A DNA stretch of 64,000 nt from an uncultured Paracoccaceae bacterium (lineage in GTDB: Bacteria; Pseudomonadota; Alphaproteobacteria; Rhodobacterales; Rhodobacteraceae), in the NCBI GenBank assembly GCA_938049225.1, contig CALICM010000042.1, positions 1 to 64,000 of the forward strand, read 5' to 3'. The translations under genes were made by a program, and so were the position numbers. The notes below the pieces were generated by a model that worked only from the letters and a program-made list of their open reading frames with translations, did not search any database and was not told where the DNA came from. This document shows, in pieces, positions 34,275 through 42,712 of the stretch. Numbering within the stretch: the first letter of the stretch is position 1; each line of letters opens with the position of its first letter.

Positions 34275-35857
34275 GCGCGGCGTCCGATCCGCGCAGCGAT
34301 CACAGTGAAACTGTCATGCTCTAGTGCCGCTCGGGCCGCGACGGTGAGCCCGTCAACATCGTCGACCCAAACGCCCTGTCCCCCCATTGCCTGTGCGATC
34401 GCCGGAAAATCCGAGCCGCCAAAATCAACACCCAAATTCGCCCGCTGTGTCCCGCGCTGTTTCAACTCGATCAACCCCAAGCTCTCGTCCACCAGGACCA
34501 CAATGATCACAGGCAGGCCCAAGTCGCGCAGGGTCGCCAACTCGCCCAGGCCCATCTCAAGCCCGGCATCGCCCACAAAGGCGACCACCGGTGTTCCGGG
34601 TGCGGCCAGTTGGTAACCCGCCGCAATCGGCACCGAGCAGGCCATCGTGCATAGCGCCGTCGATTGCAGCATGCCGCGCGGGGCAGGGCAGCGCCAAACC
34701 TGGCTCAACAAGATCCGGTGCGCCCCACTGTCCGCCGTGATCACTGTGGTTGCGGGCATCGCCTGGCGCAGCGTCTGAAAGACCATCCCCGGCCCCCAAC
34801 CGTCCGCCGTAAACAACTCGGACAAGGCCGCCTTGGCCGCCTCCGGTTCGCGCCCCGGCCAAACTCCCGCCGGATCGTCAACGGCGCCCAGTGCCGCTAG
34901 CCCCGTGGCCACACTCCCGCTCAACGCATGCGAGACGCGGTGCATCCCATGCACCCGCTCAACGCTTGCAACTTCGATCACCGTCTGATCCGGCCCCCAG
35001 GGATCGCGCCAGCCGATACGCATTTCGATCGGGTCATAGCCGAGCAGCAATACGCAATCGGCCTGGCCAATTAACGGCATCAAGATTTGGTCCGCCCTGG
35101 GCGACAGCCCCGCGCCGCCCAGGGCCAGTCGGTGCCCCTCGTCCAGCAAGCCCTTGCCTTTGTACGTGGTGATCAGCGGGATATCGTTGGCCTCGCAAAA
35201 TGCCGCGATGACCGGCCCTGCGCCCTCGTTCACCGCGTCCACACCCGCGATCGCCAGCGGCCGCCGCGCGCCCGTCAAGGCGGTGCGTGCCGCATCAAGG
35301 ACAGCGCCTTCTGCAGGCGCTGGCTCTGCGGGCACCGCAATTGGCACCACCTCCTCGTCAAAGCTGGCCTCGGCCACGCCGATTGGCACATCCACATGGA
35401 CCGGCCCGGGCTGACCGCTGGTCGCCACCTGGATCGCTTTGGCTATCATCGCGCCCACGGCACCTGGGGCCGCCCGAAAGCTTGCCTTGGTGATCGGGCG
35501 CAGCACCGCCTGATGGTCAAATACCTGATGGGTATAGGTCTCGGCCTCGGCCGCATCGACACAGCCGGTCAGAAAAATCAGCGGCACCCGATCTTGATGC
35601 GCGTTGGCGACCGTGTTGATCGCATTCGCAACACCGGGACCCAGGGTCGCCACTAGGACACCCGGCGCGCCCGAAGCATGCCAGACGCCTTCGGCCATAA
35701 ATCCGGCGGCATTTTCGTGCTTGGTCAGCACAAAGCGGATACCTGCCGCGTCCAGCCCCTCCATCACTGCCAAAACCTCGCCACCCGGAATGCCAAAGGC
35801 ATGCGTTGCCCCCGCCGCGGCCAAAGCGTCGCCGATAATCCGTCCACCCGTTCTCAT
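34256..35857 (-). CDS. Thiamine-diphosphate enzyme, acetolactate-synthase-like
   Basis: A 533-residue ThDP enzyme with the three-domain layout of acetolactate synthase and oxalyl-CoA decarboxylase. The activating Glu is in TKHENAAGFMAEG (near 43). The ThDP/metal motif starts at FVGDAGLEMGLGEL (about 427) but ends in VLVDESLG where the family usually has NN, so one metal ligand position is changed. It is too different from IlvB to call acetolactate synthase. Start ATG 35857 overlaps the CoA-transferase stop codon (ATGA). The coupling suggests that an acyl-CoA made by one enzyme is handled by the other; substrate unknown. Confidence 0.82.
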   Translation of the reverse strand: MRTGGRIIGDALAAAGATHAFGIPGGEVLAVMEGLDAAGIRFVLTKHENAAGFMAEGVWHASGAPGVLVATLGPGVANAINTVANAHQDRVPLIFLTGCVDAAEAETYTHQVFDHQAVLRPITKASFRAAPGAVGAMIAKAIQVATSGQPGPVHVDVPIGVAEASFDEEVVPIAVPAEPAPAEGAVLDAARTALTGARRPLAIAGVDAVNEGAGPVIAAFCEANDIPLITTYKGKGLLDEGHRLALGGAGLSPRADQILMPLIGQADCVLLLGYDPIEMRIGWRDPWGPDQTVIEVASVERVHGMHRVSHALSGSVATGLAALGAVDDPAGVWPGREPEAAKAALSELFTADGWGPGMVFQTLRQAMPATTVITADSGAHRILLSQVWRCPAPRGMLQSTALCTMACSVPIAAGYQLAAPGTPVVAFVGDAGLEMGLGELATLRDLGLPVIIVVLVDESLGLIELKQRGTQRANLGVDFGGSDFPAIAQAMGGQGVWVDDVDGLTVAARAALEHDSFTVIAARIGRRAYDGTF

Positions 35858-37077
35858 GCCTGATCCCCTATCGCGCCCGCATCGCGCCACGCTGCCAGCT
35901 GCGCCGCATCCGCCCCCAGCAGTTCCTGCAAAACTTCAGCCGTATGTTGTCCCACCATCGGCGGGGCGCCCTGATAGGTGACCGGTGTTTCGCTCATCTT
36001 GATCGGATTGCCAATCATCTGGACTGTCCCGGACACCGGATGCGGCAGGCTGACCACCATCTCGCGCGCTTGCGTCTGGGGCTGAGCGAAAGCCTCTGCG
36101 ACAGTGTTAATCTGCCCGCAGGGTACCGCTTTGTCGTCCAACGCGGCAATCCACGCGGCGGCGGTCCGGGTCACGGTGATCTCGCCCAAAAGCGGGATCA
36201 AAACCTCGCGGTTTCGTACCCGATCCGCGTTCCGCGTGAACCTTGGGTCCTCGGCCAGTTCCGCGCGCCCCGCCTCTGCGCAGAATCGCGCAAACTGTCC
36301 ATCATTGCCAATCGCCAGGATGAAGGCGCGGTCCGAGGCGGGAAATGTTCCATAGGGCACAATCGTCGGGTGCTCGTTGCCCCGCTGCGGCGGCACCTTG
36401 CCATCCACAAGATACCCCTGACCCTGGTTGATCAGCCAAGCGATCTGACTGTCCAACAGACTGATATCGATATGCTGCCCGCGCCCTGTCGCATGCCGCG
36501 CATGCAAAGCGCTCAAAATGGCCGCGTTCGCATACATCCCGCACATCACATCCGCGATGCCCACGCCCACCTTCATCGGATCGCGCCCAGGCTCGCCCGT
36601 CAACGACATGATCCCGCCCATGCCCTGGATCAGAAAGTCGTACCCGGCCCGATGGCTCAGCGGTCCGGTCTGTCCAAATCCGGTGATCGAGCAATAAATG
36701 AGCCCCGGAAAATCCCCCTTCAAACTGTCATAGTCGAGCTGGTATTTCGCCAGCCCCCCGACCTTGAAATTCTCGATCAAAATATCGGCGGTCCCTGCCA
36801 GCGCCCGAATAATGGCCTGTCCTTCTGGGTGCGCCAGATCCACTGCGACCGACTTCTTGCCACGGTTCGCGCTCAGATAATACGCGCTCTCCCGCGTTTC
36901 GTTGCCCTCACTGTCGGTTAGAAACGGTGGCCCCCAGCCCCGCGTGTCGTCGCCTACCCCTGGCCGTTCGATCTTGATCACCTCGGCGCCCAGATCCGAC
37001 AACAGCTGCGTTGCCGTCGGCCCCGCTAAAATCCGGCTCAAATCCAGGACCCGCAGGTCCGACAGTGGTGCGGTCAT
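35854..37077 (-). CDS. CaiB/BaiF-type (family III) CoA-transferase
   Basis: A 407-residue enzyme of the formyl-CoA-transferase fold. LRVLDLSRILAGPTATQLLSDLGAEVIKIERPG is the N-terminal CoA-binding signature, and the catalytic Asp is expected in GYDFLIQGMGG or just after (SITGFGQTGP precedes it). It moves CoA between carboxylic acids in the cytoplasm. It is the first gene of a two-gene unit with the ThDP enzyme. The pairing recalls formyl-CoA transferase/oxalyl-CoA decarboxylase, but neither protein is close enough by eye to be called Frc or Oxc. Confidence 0.9.
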   Translation of the reverse strand: MTAPLSDLRVLDLSRILAGPTATQLLSDLGAEVIKIERPGVGDDTRGWGPPFLTDSEGNETRESAYYLSANRGKKSVAVDLAHPEGQAIIRALAGTADILIENFKVGGLAKYQLDYDSLKGDFPGLIYCSITGFGQTGPLSHRAGYDFLIQGMGGIMSLTGEPGRDPMKVGVGIADVMCGMYANAAILSALHARHATGRGQHIDISLLDSQIAWLINQGQGYLVDGKVPPQRGNEHPTIVPYGTFPASDRAFILAIGNDGQFARFCAEAGRAELAEDPRFTRNADRVRNREVLIPLLGEITVTRTAAAWIAALDDKAVPCGQINTVAEAFAQPQTQAREMVVSLPHPVSGTVQMIGNPIKMSETPVTYQGAPPMVGQHTAEVLQELLGADAAQLAAWRDAGAIGDQA

Positions 37078-37217
37078 TCAGCCCCCAAGCGTTTTTCAGA
37101 TCTCCAGATAGCACCCTGACCCCGCGCCTGCCAGCGCTGAGCACTCACCATCTTTTGTCCAAAAAATATCCCCGCCGGCGGCATCCGACGGGGATTATAC
37201 GCATCTATCGCTCAAAT

Positions 37218-38024
37218 TCAGCCGACGAAAGCTTTCTCAAGCACATATTCGCCAGGCTTCGCATTTGATCCTTCGCTCAGCCCCGCTGCCTCGATCAGCG
37301 CTTTGACGTCCGTATTCAAGCCCATCGAGCCGCAGATCATCACCCGATCCACCGCTGGATCCAGAGGCGGCAAGCCAAAATGCTCAAACAACCGGCCCGA
37401 GGCGATCCAGTCGGTCACCCGCCCCCGATAGGGGCTGGGCTCCTGCGTCGTCGTGGGCAGATACTTCACTTTCCCGCTTGCCATCTCGCCAATCAGTGGA
37501 TCCACGGTCAGCCCTTCGATCATCTGCCGTCCATAGGTCAGATCGGCGACCTGGCGGCAGGTGTGGGTGATCACCACCTCGTCGAATTTCTCGTATACCT
37601 CGGGGTCGCGCAGCAGCGAGGCGAAGGGCGCGATGCCGGTGCCGGTGGCGATCATGTACAGACGCTTGCCCGCCAGCAGCGCATCCACAACCAACGTGCC
37701 CACGGGTTTGGGCCGCAAGATCACCTGATCGCCCACCTTGATATTCTGCAACCGACTGGTCAACGGCCCGTCGGGAACCTTGATCGAATAGAACTCAAGC
37801 GTCTCGTCCCAACTGGGCGATGCGATCGAATAGGCCCTGAGCAGCGGCTTGCCGTTCTCGCCCGGCAGGCCAATCATCACGAACTCGCCCGAACGGAAGC
37901 GCAGACTTTGTGGGCGCGTCAGGCGGAACGAAAACAGCCGGTCGGTCCAATGCCGAACCTCGGTAACGGTCTGTGCGTCGGGCAAAACGGGGGTGGCGGC
38001 TTTCGCCGCGACTTGCACGTTCAT
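37218..38024 (-). CDS. fpr: Ferredoxin/flavodoxin-NADP+ reductase
   Basis: A 268-residue FAD enzyme moving electrons between NADPH and ferredoxin. The FAD site RAYSIASPSW, the NADP site GTGIAPFASLLRDPEVYEKF, CRQVADLTYG, and the C-terminal YVLEKAFVG, close to the typical EKAFVE ending, mark the short bacterial Fpr class. It is the last gene of the sulfur-assimilation cluster, 16 bases after the DUF934 gene, and could supply electrons for sulfite reductase. ATG 38024 is the start; the frame's upstream extension overlaps the neighbour. Confidence 0.93.
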   Translation of the reverse strand: MNVQVAAKAATPVLPDAQTVTEVRHWTDRLFSFRLTRPQSLRFRSGEFVMIGLPGENGKPLLRAYSIASPSWDETLEFYSIKVPDGPLTSRLQNIKVGDQVILRPKPVGTLVVDALLAGKRLYMIATGTGIAPFASLLRDPEVYEKFDEVVITHTCRQVADLTYGRQMIEGLTVDPLIGEMASGKVKYLPTTTQEPSPYRGRVTDWIASGRLFEHFGLPPLDPAVDRVMICGSMGLNTDVKALIEAAGLSEGSNAKPGEYVLEKAFVG

Positions 38025-38040
38025 CTTTGATATCCTTGGG

Positions 38041-38475
38041 TTATTCGGCTGCGAACAGCCGGGTCTGATAGCCTTCGCTGAGCGAGACGCTTTGCCATTG
38101 CTCCTCAGGGTTGCGTTGGGCCTGCTCGTCCGAGATCGCCACCTGATCGATCCCCACCCGCAGCGCGGCACGGAACTGATCGACCAGAATATGGCCCTGG
38201 GCCCGGATCAGCCCGGTATAACCCAACTGCCGCAACTGCCGCGCCAAGCTGAACCCGCGCCCATCCGCGCTGGTGCCAAAAGGCAGTACAACCATGTCGA
38301 CCTTGTCGAACCAAGGTGCCAGGTTCTCAGGGTTGGCAAAGATATCGAAACGTACTGCCAGGGGCTGATCAATCGGCAGATCCTGTCCCGTCCACAGCGC
38401 ATCGAACGGCAACTCAACTCCATCCTCGGGCCATTCGTCCGCCACGAAACCGGTCTTATCGATCACTTGGGTCAT
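38041..38475 (-). CDS. DUF934 family protein of the cys cluster
   Basis: A 144-residue soluble protein of family DUF934: VDMVVLPFGTSADGRGFSLARQLRQLGY and GHILVDQFRAALRVGIDQVAI. Genes of this family sit next to cysI and cysH across Alpha- and Betaproteobacteria and are presumed to help sulfite reduction, but no activity is established. ATG 38475 overlaps the cysH stop codon (ATGA). The frame is open upstream inside cysH, which I ignore. Confidence 0.88.
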   Translation of the reverse strand: MTQVIDKTGFVADEWPEDGVELPFDALWTGQDLPIDQPLAVRFDIFANPENLAPWFDKVDMVVLPFGTSADGRGFSLARQLRQLGYTGLIRAQGHILVDQFRAALRVGIDQVAISDEQAQRNPEEQWQSVSLSEGYQTRLFAAE

Positions 38476-39212
38476 ATCGCGATCCTTTCTGGGCGCTGCT
38501 CGGCGCCAAAGTGAATGCCACACTCGGTCTTGTCCTGCCCGCGCCACCGACCGGCGCGTGCATCTTCGCCTTTGCCCACGCGGCTGGTACAAGGCACGCA
38601 GCCGATGGACGGAAATCCTTTCGCCACCAGCGGATGCCGCGGCAGATCGAACCGGTCCATATAGGCGCCCAGATCCGCGGCCCGCCATTTGGCCAGCGGG
38701 TTGATCTTGATCCGGCCTGCGGCATCGGCTTCGAACACCGGCATGGATGTGCGCGTGCCCGCCTGAAACCGCTTGCGCCCCGAGACATGGGCCGCGAAGC
38801 CGCCCAAGGCCAGTTCCATCGGCGCCACCTTGCGCACGGCGCAGCACCGGTCGGGGTCCGACAGATGCAGCGCGCCAAAAGGATCGGCCTTGCGGGCCTG
38901 TTCCGTGCTTAGCCCGATGCGCCGCACATTGGTCAGGCCCAGGTGCGCCGACAGCTCCAACTGATAGTCCAGCGTCTGCGGGAACAGCATAAGCGTGTCG
39001 ATCATCAGCACAGGCACATGCGGGTTGATCTGTGCCGCCATATGCAGAAGCACCGCCGACTCGGCCCCAAAGGACGAGACCAGCGCGATCCCGCCCGCAT
39101 AGAACCGCAGACCCGCGTGCAGGATATCCTCGGCCGGCGCGCCTTCGTAGCGGGCGTTCAGCGCCTCGACCGCCAAGTCGGGCGCAAAGGTTATACTGGG
39201 ATCAAGCCGCAT
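38472..39212 (-). CDS. cysH: Adenylyl-sulfate (APS) reductase, iron-sulfur type
   Basis: A 246-residue enzyme reducing activated sulfate to sulfite with thioredoxin. The Cys pair Cys123-Cys124 (DRCCAVRK) and Cys205-x-x-Cys208 (GCVPCTS) are the four [4Fe-4S] ligands that mark APS reductases rather than PAPS reductases, and the catalytic Cys231 is in TECGIH. The PP-loop is in LVSSFGAESAVLL. ATG 39212 overlaps the end of cysI by 11 bases. No cysD/cysN sulfate-activating genes are in the window. Confidence 0.94.
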   Translation of the reverse strand: MRLDPSITFAPDLAVEALNARYEGAPAEDILHAGLRFYAGGIALVSSFGAESAVLLHMAAQINPHVPVLMIDTLMLFPQTLDYQLELSAHLGLTNVRRIGLSTEQARKADPFGALHLSDPDRCCAVRKVAPMELALGGFAAHVSGRKRFQAGTRTSMPVFEADAAGRIKINPLAKWRAADLGAYMDRFDLPRHPLVAKGFPSIGCVPCTSRVGKGEDARAGRWRGQDKTECGIHFGAEQRPERIAI

Positions 39213-40863
39213 CGGCCCGTTCCTCGACGCCGTAAAGGGCGGCCTTGAACGGCTCGAGACCCAAACGGCGATAGGTCGCCAGAAACGCTTCCTCAGGCCC
39301 CTCACGCAGGTCCAAATAAGCCTCGATCAGACGTTCGACGGCCGGGACGATCTCATCATAGGCAAAGCCAGGTCCAGTGCGCGACCCAATCGTCGCGGTC
39401 TCGGTCCCATCGCCGCCCAGCGTGATCTGATAATTCTCGACCCCCGCGCGATCCAGGCCCAGGATCCCAATATGCCCCACATGGTGATGCCCACAGGCGT
39501 TGATGCAGCCCGAGATTTTGATCTTCAGCGGCCCGATATCGCGCTGCGCGTCCAGATCCGCGAAGCTTTCGCTGATCTGCTGGGCAATCGGGATCGACCG
39601 CGCCGTGGCCAGCGCGCAATAGTCCATCCCAGGGCACGCGATGATATCCGACACCAGACCGATGTTCGCTGTGGCCAAACCGGCCATACGCAATTCGGCG
39701 TAGACCGCTGGAATGTCCGCCCGGTGGACATGCGGCAGGATCACGTTCTGCTCGTGACTGATCCGCAATTCATCGTGGCTGTAGCGTTCGGCCAGATCCG
39801 CCAGCACGCGCATTTGCGCGCTGGTTGCGTCACCCGGTGTGCCGCCGATGGGTTTGATCGAGACACTGACGATCCCGTATTGCGGCTGTTTATGCGCCAC
39901 CACATTGGTGTCGATGAAGGACCGCAACCCGGCATCCAACACCGGAGCTTCCGGCGCGGGGCGGGTGTCCCACACTGGCGGCGTAAAACCCGCATCGATG
40001 CGCGCCACAATGCCGGGATCGACCTCGCCCAACAGACGCTGCTGCCGCGAAAAAACTTCCTCAATGCGTGCGCGCAACTCGTCCAGACCCGTTTCGTGCA
40101 CCAGGATCTTGATCCGCGCTTTGTATTTGTTGTCGCGCCGCCCGCTGAGGTTATAGACCTGCAGGATCGCCTCAAGATAGGCCAACAGATCGGCCTTGGG
40201 CAGGAAATCCCGCACGACTTTGCCGATCATCGGCGTGCGACCCAGGCCGCCGCCGATGACGACCTCGTAGCCCGGTTCGCCCGCGTCATTGCGCACCATG
40301 CGCAGGCCGATGTCATGCGCCTTGGTCACGGCACGGTCATTGGGGCTGCCGGTCACCGCAACTTTGAATTTGCGCGGCAGATAAGCGAACTCGGGGTGGT
40401 CGGTTGACCACTGGCGGATCAGCTCGGCCGTGGGACGCGGATCCTCGATCTCGTCCGCCGCAGCGCCCGCGAAATGATCTGCCGTCACGTTGCGGATGCA
40501 GTTGCCGCTGGTCTGGATCGCATGCATGCCGACATCGGCCAGCGCGTCCAGAATGTCCGGCACATCCTGCAGTTTGGGCCAGTTGAACTGGATGTTCTGT
40601 CGCGTCGTGAAATGCCCATACCCTTTGTCCCAAGTTTCGGCGATATAGGCCAACTGGCGCATCTGGCGCCCGTTCAGCGTGCCATAGGGCACCGCGACCC
40701 GCAGCATATAGGCGTGTAGTTGCAGATAGAGCCCGTTCATCAGGCGCAGCGGCTTGAACTCATCCTCGGTCAGGCTGCCATCGATGCGGCGTTCGACCTG
40801 GCCCCGAAACTCGGCCACGCGGTTGCGGACGAAATCGGCATCGAAATTAGAATAGCTGTACAT
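39202..40863 (-). CDS. cysI: Sulfite reductase hemoprotein (nitrite/sulfite reductase family)
   Basis: A 553-residue siroheme/[4Fe-4S] enzyme giving sulfide from sulfite. CPGMDYC (near 409) and CINACGHHHVG (near 453) supply the four cysteines as C-x5-C and C-x3-C; siroheme-binding residues are in NCIRNVTADHFAG. The neighbours cysG (siroheme), cysH (APS reductase) and fpr favour sulfite over nitrite. ATG 40863 follows the DUF2849 stop codon almost directly. No cysJ flavoprotein is present, so ferredoxin or another donor is implied. Confidence 0.92.
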   Translation of the reverse strand: MYSYSNFDADFVRNRVAEFRGQVERRIDGSLTEDEFKPLRLMNGLYLQLHAYMLRVAVPYGTLNGRQMRQLAYIAETWDKGYGHFTTRQNIQFNWPKLQDVPDILDALADVGMHAIQTSGNCIRNVTADHFAGAAADEIEDPRPTAELIRQWSTDHPEFAYLPRKFKVAVTGSPNDRAVTKAHDIGLRMVRNDAGEPGYEVVIGGGLGRTPMIGKVVRDFLPKADLLAYLEAILQVYNLSGRRDNKYKARIKILVHETGLDELRARIEEVFSRQQRLLGEVDPGIVARIDAGFTPPVWDTRPAPEAPVLDAGLRSFIDTNVVAHKQPQYGIVSVSIKPIGGTPGDATSAQMRVLADLAERYSHDELRISHEQNVILPHVHRADIPAVYAELRMAGLATANIGLVSDIIACPGMDYCALATARSIPIAQQISESFADLDAQRDIGPLKIKISGCINACGHHHVGHIGILGLDRAGVENYQITLGGDGTETATIGSRTGPGFAYDEIVPAVERLIEAYLDLREGPEEAFLATYRRLGLEPFKAALYGVEERADAA

Positions 40864-40864
40864 C

Positions 40865-41167
40865 TCAAGCGACCTCCGCCTGTTTGCCATGGAAGTAATT
40901 CGAAGGGCCGCGCGTGCGGAACGCTTCGCGGAAGTGGTCGGGGACCGGCACGCCGTCCTCAACCCGCACATCGGCCAGATACGCACCAACCACCTCGCCC
41001 TGCAGTTTGGCGGCTTGCGCCAACAGGTCTTCGGCGGCCTCGGGGGTCATCGCGACGGCAGCCGCCGCAAGCTGGCGGGTCCAGGTGCCCTCGTCGGTGA
41101 AATAAATCACGTCGCCTTCGAATAGATCATTCGCCGTGGCGACTTTGGGAAGAAAAGCACGGGCCAT
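40865..41167 (-). CDS. DUF2849 family protein
   Basis: A 100-residue soluble protein recognised as DUF2849 by DLFEGDVIYFTDEGTWTR and GPSNYFHGKQAEVA. It is found almost only between cysG and cysI in Alphaproteobacteria, and its role is unknown. It starts at ATG 41167, directly after the cysG stop codon, and ends one base before the cysI start, so translation is probably coupled across all three. Confidence 0.9.
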   Translation of the reverse strand: MARAFLPKVATANDLFEGDVIYFTDEGTWTRQLAAAAVAMTPEAAEDLLAQAAKLQGEVVGAYLADVRVEDGVPVPDHFREAFRTRGPSNYFHGKQAEVA

Positions 41168-42574
41168 CTAAAACGCCTCCGCTTGTAGTTCAGGTGTAAA
41201 TTCAGGCTGTTGCGCCACTACCTCGGCGGCCCTTGGACTGAGCCCCAGAAATAACATCACCGGCCCTTTGGGCGCAGCCGATTCGAGGGCCGAGGGCAAG
41301 TCGAGCAGCGTCGTTGCGATCACCCGCTGATCCGCCCGGCTGGCGTTTTCGATGGCCGTGACCGGCGTATCCTCGGCGCCGCCATGCATCATCAGCCGCC
41401 CGCGCAAGAACGCCGAGGCTTTGACGCCCATATAGATTGCGGCCACAGCACCCGGCTTGGCCAGATCGCGCCACTCCTGCTCGGCGAAACCCTTCACGTC
41501 ATGCCCTGTCAGCAGCCGGAAGCTCGAGTTTCGCCCCCGCCGGGTCAGGCTGACCTTGATGCTGGCCGCCGCCGCCATGGCCGAGGTCACGCCAGGCACG
41601 ATGTCAAAAGCAACGCCCGCGGCATCCAGCGCGTCCATCTCCTCGTCCAGGCGACCAAAGACACCAGGATCGCCGGATTTCAGACGCACGACCTGGGCGG
41701 TCTGGCCATGCTCGACCAGCAGCGCGTTGATGTCTTCCTGTTTCCAGGACTTGCCATAGGGGATCTTGCCGACCTCGATCACCGTTGCTTCGCGCCGCGC
41801 AAGTTCAAGGATCGGCTGGGGCACCAGACGGTCGTGGATCACCACCTCGGCCTCGTGCAGCAACCGCCGGGCTTTCAGCGTCAACAGCTCTGGATCGCCC
41901 GGGCCGGTCCCGACCAGCCAGACGTGGCCCGCCTTTTCGCGCTCGGCCAGAGTTTCCGAAAGCAGCTCTTCGAGTGCAAATTCCGCCGCCCGATGGCCTT
42001 CGCGCAGGGCCTCTGGCCCGCGTTCGAAGTAGAACCTGGACCAAAACCCACGCCGCTTTGCCCCCATTGGCAGAACGTCGGCACGGGGCCGGAACGCTTG
42101 GCCAATCCGCGCCAGGATCCCCAGCGAGGCTGGCAGCCGCTCTTCCAAATCCGCCTTGATCTTGCGCGCCAGCACCGGGGCTGCCCCTTCGGTCCCGATA
42201 GCGATTGTCACCGGATCCCGATCCACGATCGCTGGCGTGATGAACTGGCTGTCTTCAAGATTGTCGACGATATTCGTCAGCGCGCCCGCCGCCCGCCCGA
42301 TCTCGACCGCGCTCGCGTCCAGCGCGGTATCCTCGTTGGCGCCATAAACCATCGCCGCACAAACCGCATCGCCCGGCGCGAGCGCGCGTTCGACCAAGGT
42401 CACCCGTCCCTCATCCGCCCATTGGCGGACCTGATCCACGGGATTGGTCCCAAAGACCATCACACGCGCCTCGGTCTTGAGCAGCAGGCGCAGTTTCGCG
42501 ACCGCGCAATCGCCCGCGCCCGAGACGATAACTCGCCGCCCGCGTAAATTCAGAAAGACCGGAAAATGGCGCAT
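41168..42574 (-). CDS. cysG: Siroheme synthase (multifunctional)
   Basis: A 468-residue enzyme that turns uroporphyrinogen III into siroheme. The N-terminal domain (about 1-150) is the NAD-dependent dehydrogenase/ferrochelatase (VIVSGAGDCAVAKLRLLL). The C-terminal domain is the SAM methyltransferase: HVWLVGTGPGDPELLTLKARRLL, VIHDRLVP and RLKSGDPGVFGR. It provides the prosthetic group for CysI, two genes downstream. ATG 42574 has GGAAGGAATT upstream. It leads the minus-strand cys cluster and is divergent from an Lrp-type regulator. Confidence 0.94.
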   Translation of the reverse strand: MRHFPVFLNLRGRRVIVSGAGDCAVAKLRLLLKTEARVMVFGTNPVDQVRQWADEGRVTLVERALAPGDAVCAAMVYGANEDTALDASAVEIGRAAGALTNIVDNLEDSQFITPAIVDRDPVTIAIGTEGAAPVLARKIKADLEERLPASLGILARIGQAFRPRADVLPMGAKRRGFWSRFYFERGPEALREGHRAAEFALEELLSETLAEREKAGHVWLVGTGPGDPELLTLKARRLLHEAEVVIHDRLVPQPILELARREATVIEVGKIPYGKSWKQEDINALLVEHGQTAQVVRLKSGDPGVFGRLDEEMDALDAAGVAFDIVPGVTSAMAAAASIKVSLTRRGRNSSFRLLTGHDVKGFAEQEWRDLAKPGAVAAIYMGVKASAFLRGRLMMHGGAEDTPVTAIENASRADQRVIATTLLDLPSALESAAPKGPVMLFLGLSPRAAEVVAQQPEFTPELQAEAF

Positions 42575-42639
42575 CTGAGAATTCCTTCCGTTTACAGGTC
42601 TCAATATAGTCCAATATTCCTGAAAATGGCGAGTATGGC

Positions 42640-42667
42640 TTGTTGATAAGGAATAAATTCCTATACT
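42640..42667 (+). promoter_or_regulatory. Candidate promoter and operator of the Lrp-type gene
   Basis: TTGTTG (42640-42645) and TATACT (42662-42667) are spaced by 16 bases and could be -35 and -10 boxes for the regulator gene. The spacer contains AGGAAT-AA-ATTCCT (42649-42662), a 6-2-6 palindrome in the position expected for autoregulation. A further ATTCCT half-site lies near 42616-42621, closer to cysG. Confidence 0.5.
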
Positions 42668-42712
42668 GACGGTAACCGAGAACATCTGCCCTCAACGTAA
42701 GGGAAACCCAGA

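Noticed and set aside
36000-37077. Formyl-CoA transferase/oxalyl-CoA decarboxylase assignment
   Set aside because: The gene pair has the right enzyme types, but neither protein has enough specific residues visible to claim oxalate metabolism.
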